Source of the DNA: Caldithrix abyssi DSM 13497 | Lineage (GTDB): Bacteria > Calditrichota > Calditrichia > Calditrichales > Calditrichaceae | DNA length: 64,000 nt | NCBI RefSeq assembly: GCF_001886815.1 | Contig: NZ_CP018099.1 | Location: forward strand, 4,772,501-4,836,500 | Reading direction: 5' to 3' | In this document: positions 61,376 through 64,000 of the stretch, one piece after another | How the letters are laid out: each line of letters begins with the position of its first letter | Numbering within the stretch: the stretch's first letter is position 1 | The notes under the pieces: model-generated | The model's database searches: none | Told to the model about the DNA's origin: nothing | The model's input: the letters and a program-made list of their open reading frames with translations, nothing else | Program-made: the position numbers and the translations under genes

Positions 61376-62821
61376 TTAAAAACTGTAGCGCAATCCGACC
61401 TGGATTCTGTCAATCTGATATTTTTCATGGGTTGCCATGGGCTCTAAACTCTGATCGTAATCCCAGTCGTAACGATAGTACTTATCCGTTTCGTAGATTC
61501 CCCGGATTACCGCCACATCGATTTGTGTGTTTTTGCTAATTATGAATCCTGCGCCAACCGACACATATGTTTTATCGAAAGATTTTTCGGAATCTTTAAT
61601 GGGCGACGGCACATATCGATACCCTGCTCTTAGCTGTAATGAATTATTCAATATTGAAAGCTGGGCGCCCAATGAATAGGAAAAAACGTCGGTCAAAATT
61701 AGAGGAGCCATATCGTTTTGACGTGTAAAATAGGTTTCGTAGCCGGCAGGGGCATCATCACCTTTTTCCAGTTCAAGCTGCGTCCAGTCAACATAGCGTC
61801 CGGAAGCTGCCAGCAATAGATTTTTGAATGTATATGAAAATCCAAGATCAAATTTAAACGGCACCTTGATGTTGTAATTGAACTGACCGAGACTGTCGTA
61901 GGGCTCAACAAAGCGATAGGTTGCATCCTCGCCAATGACGTAAACATCATAGGAAAGTTCGTCCGCATAGGTCCAGGTTTCGTCCACAGAAAGCTTCATG
62001 GGAAAGGTAATATTAGCTCCCACGCGCAGATTTTGATTCAAGCGCCAGAGCCCGCCAAGTTTGAGTTCAATCCCCGAATAGTCTGTGGAGATCAGTTGTT
62101 CGATCTGATAGTAGTTGTAGTAAAAATTTTCTATGAGCTGGCCGTCGGCATCGTAAATATCATAACTATTGGTTCCCCTGGCATCTTCCTGAAGATATTT
62201 AAGTCGATAATCGCTTGAGCCGCCAATAAAATTAACGGTGGCGCCGGCTGAAAAATTGGGAGCCAGATCGATGGCGCCGCCAATGGACCACTGCGACAGA
62301 TGACCGTCTTCTTTAATATTTTGTGAAAGATTCAGATCGGCATCGAATGGCAGAATTAATCCATCATAACCCAGATCATTGTAAATGGAAAAAGCCAGGT
62401 CATTGCTGTTGGGGTTGAAACCGGAAAATTGCACAATTTTGTTCAAATCTTTCGTGCGCTGGTAGCCCAGGGCCAGAACCATGCTTCCACGCCGAACGGG
62501 AAAAGGATAAACATAACCAAAGCTTTGAAACTTAGTGTAGCCCTGATCGAGGGTTGTTTTATTGCCTAAAAAGGTCGTTTCTGTATTCAACTTGAGATGG
62601 TTGAGCGAGCCGTACATCTGCTGCATTTTAATCTGAGCCAGGCCGGCCGGGTTCCAATAAATGGCCGAATAATCATCGGCAATTGCCGTAAAGGCATTGC
62701 CCAGCGCGGCGGCTTTTACGCCAAATCCGCTCTCGTTTTCAACGAGGAGGGTCGCCTCTTCCACCGTCTGGGCGAAAACGTTAACAGTAAAGAATAAAAT
62801 CAATGCCACAATGCGCTTCAT
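61376..62821 (-). CDS. OmpP1/FadL-family outer-membrane transport protein
   Basis: A 481-residue barrel protein with signal peptide 'RIVALILFFTVNVFAQ'. The FadL/OmpP1 N-terminal hatch motif is clear: 'GVKAAALGNAFTAIADDYSAIYWNPAGLAQ' (shown here as its core 'AIYWNPAGLA'). The rest is strand-rich and ends 'IQVGLRYSF', a typical C-terminal strand. FadL proteins let long-chain fatty acids or other hydrophobic molecules cross the outer membrane. Transcribed toward the sdh terminator. Confidence 0.87.
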   Translation of the reverse strand: MKRIVALILFFTVNVFAQTVEEATLLVENESGFGVKAAALGNAFTAIADDYSAIYWNPAGLAQIKMQQMYGSLNHLKLNTETTFLGNKTTLDQGYTKFQSFGYVYPFPVRRGSMVLALGYQRTKDLNKIVQFSGFNPNSNDLAFSIYNDLGYDGLILPFDADLNLSQNIKEDGHLSQWSIGGAIDLAPNFSAGATVNFIGGSSDYRLKYLQEDARGTNSYDIYDADGQLIENFYYNYYQIEQLISTDYSGIELKLGGLWRLNQNLRVGANITFPMKLSVDETWTYADELSYDVYVIGEDATYRFVEPYDSLGQFNYNIKVPFKFDLGFSYTFKNLLLAASGRYVDWTQLELEKGDDAPAGYETYFTRQNDMAPLILTDVFSYSLGAQLSILNNSLQLRAGYRYVPSPIKDSEKSFDKTYVSVGAGFIISKNTQIDVAVIRGIYETDKYYRYDWDYDQSLEPMATHEKYQIDRIQVGLRYSF

Positions 62822-62849
62822 AGTCGTTACCTTCCTTAGAATTCGTTAG

Positions 62850-63869
62850 TTATTTTCTACTTTTGCTTGTACGCGAAGAACTGCGCGTGGTAGTAGCCGA
62901 GCGTGACGAACTGCGCGAAGAGCTGGAGCGAATGGTGCTCGTGGATCGATGGCTGCTGCTGCGCGACGGCGTACTGTACGTTGGACGGGGCGCCGAACTT
63001 CTGCGCGTGTTGGTGTAAGTCGAACGGCTGCTTCCGTAGGATTTATTCGTAGAGCGAGCTTGTGTTTTGATCATCTTACGCGAAGTGGCCTTTGGCTGTT
63101 TTACGGTTGTTTTTGGTTTGGTGGAACGAATTGTGGTGATGGGATAGTATTTCCGTTCGTTTCTTGTTTTTTTGCGAATCACCGTTGACTTTTTTGTTGT
63201 TCTTTCGGTCGTTCCTTTTCTTACAACCGTTCTATTCGACTCCGTACTACGCGTCGTTTTTCGAATATCCGTATTGCTAATGGTTTTACGAACACTTGTA
63301 CGGGAAGCGCTTTTCGAGGTCAGGCTACCGGAAGTTCGAGTCGGTAAAAAGGTTGCATCTCCGACGGAGCGGTCGTCCCCGCCAGTTTTAGATATTCGAA
63401 CGCGTTTACTGCCGCCGCCGCGTAAAAGGGAGCCGTCTTTAACAAAAGGGCGCGGTCCGTAAGGCGTGGTGTAAACAGGGCCTCTGTTCCATGCCCAGTA
63501 ATCATAATAATAATCCCAATAAAAAGGATCATAAACGATTAGCCCCGGATACATCCAGTATGGGCCAATTGGGCGGATGGGATAGAAAACGTGGGGCCAG
63601 TAACCGACGTAAGGATAATACCAATCACTCCACAACCACCAGCTATCATAAAATCCGATATGCATACCCATATTAAAGTCATACGGTACGTCGTTGTAGA
63701 AGTTTTGGACAATTACTGGCGATCCATCTGTGTAAATGGTATCGCCCGGCGGATAGTAGTAATCTTCGCTTTGATAGACTTCGCGCTCCACTAACGCTAA
63801 CTGCGTGTAACACGAGGTCATCAAAAAGATTCCGCCCAGCAACAGAGTTAATATTTTTATGGTTCTCAT
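62850..63869 (-). CDS. Lipoprotein with aromatic-rich domain and long basic Ser/Thr/Arg tail
   Basis: A 339-residue protein of no recognised family. Start ATG 63869 is preceded by AGGTGG; an upstream in-frame ATG would spoil the signal. Lipobox 'LMTSC' (Cys ~19). Residues ~35-130 are rich in Tyr, Trp, Pro and Asp ('WWLWSDWYYPYVGYWPHVFY'); residues ~140-339 are almost entirely Ser, Thr, Arg and Lys, with tandem S/R blocks at the end ('SSSRSSSRSATTTRSSSRTS'). The tail is strongly positive and should be disordered; binding to nucleic acid, LPS or peptidoglycan is possible but unproven. It is 28 bp upstream of the FadL-type gene and probably shares its transcript. Confidence 0.7.
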   Translation of the reverse strand: MRTIKILTLLLGGIFLMTSCYTQLALVEREVYQSEDYYYPPGDTIYTDGSPVIVQNFYNDVPYDFNMGMHIGFYDSWWLWSDWYYPYVGYWPHVFYPIRPIGPYWMYPGLIVYDPFYWDYYYDYWAWNRGPVYTTPYGPRPFVKDGSLLRGGGSKRVRISKTGGDDRSVGDATFLPTRTSGSLTSKSASRTSVRKTISNTDIRKTTRSTESNRTVVRKGTTERTTKKSTVIRKKTRNERKYYPITTIRSTKPKTTVKQPKATSRKMIKTQARSTNKSYGSSRSTYTNTRRSSAPRPTYSTPSRSSSHRSTSTIRSSSSRSSSRSATTTRSSSRTSKSRK

Positions 63870-64000
63870 GGCAACCACCTTTATTTTGTTTATTTCACCC
63901 ATTTATAATACAAACTTCATGCCATAACCAATATATGGCTAAAAGCCTTGTTCTTCAAACCTTTTTCTTATACGCCGGATACCTAAAATAGTTTACGCTG
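63870..64000. other. Upstream region of the last gene, nothing further seen
   Basis: 131 bp to the window edge, presumably holding the promoter of the minus-strand lipoprotein gene. No motif is clear. Confidence 0.5.

Overview
The window reads as chromosome of a Gram-negative bacterium of the FCB (Bacteroidota/Chlorobiota/Calditrichota) type. Evidence: two secreted proteins end in type IX secretion (T9SS) C-terminal sorting domains (one carries the linker 'NYPNPFNP' typical of this group), there is a gingipain-like C25 peptidase, a BtuG-like surface B12 lipoprotein, a Bacteroidota-style SdhCAB, and tRNAs without encoded CCA. A Calditrichota (Caldithrix-like) source fits the mixture of a full 13-subunit NADH-dependent complex I with fused NuoCD and T9SS cargo, but that is inference from memory of these groups, not a database result.

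Layout. 1-4.5 kb: the 3' end of an unrecognised gene, an ABC exporter half and a secreted M1 aminopeptidase. 4.5-10.7 kb (minus strand): a periplasmic PaoABC-type molybdenum aldehyde oxidoreductase with its MocA and XdhC maturation factors. 10.7-12.7 kb: a gene-free block with three tandem ~398-bp repeats whose 3' half recurs elsewhere in the window. 12.7-17.4 kb: a 1556-residue C25 peptidase/adhesin with T9SS signal. 17.7-22.2 kb: a cobalamin riboswitch followed by btuB-btuG-btuF. 22.4-24.4 kb: a spore-photoproduct-lyase-like radical SAM protein and thiol peroxidase. 24.5-39.2 kb (minus): nuoA-B-CD-E-F-G-H-I-J-K-L-M-N. 39.5-41.9 kb: a GAF/HD-GYP protein, tRNA-Asp and a YigZ protein. 41.9-44.7 kb: a NatAB-type exporter and a miniature beta-carbonic-anhydrase-like protein. 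44.7-50.2 kb (minus): an HhH outer-membrane protein and a MlaFE-lipoprotein-MlaD lipid transporter. 50.3-53.4 kb: a small membrane protein overlapping tRNA-Val, and a SpoIIE/RsbU phosphatase. 53.5-57.5 kb: a nested mobile-element block. 57.9-61.3 kb: sdhCAB. 61.4-63.9 kb (minus): a FadL-type barrel and an unusual lipoprotein.

How the parts connect. NADH from catabolism enters at the nuo complex and succinate at SdhCAB; both feed electrons to quinone. PaoABC would detoxify aldehydes in the periplasm. The Btu genes import cobalamin under riboswitch control, presumably completed by BtuCD elsewhere. The Mla system and the FadL-type protein serve outer-membrane lipid traffic.

The most notable signal is in the mobile block. 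An IS110-family element of the IS1111 type has a 342-bp non-coding region behind its transposase gene. That region folds, by eye, into a 13-bp outer stem, an internal loop and an inner hairpin. The two sides of the internal loop match the DNA on the two sides of the element's own insertion point, on opposite strands, as expected of a bridge RNA/seekRNA. The element sits in a ~177-bp IS1182-type MITE, which itself sits in a dispersed genomic repeat, and its transposase gene is interrupted by an IS1182 element plus a fragment of a second MITE::IS110 composite.
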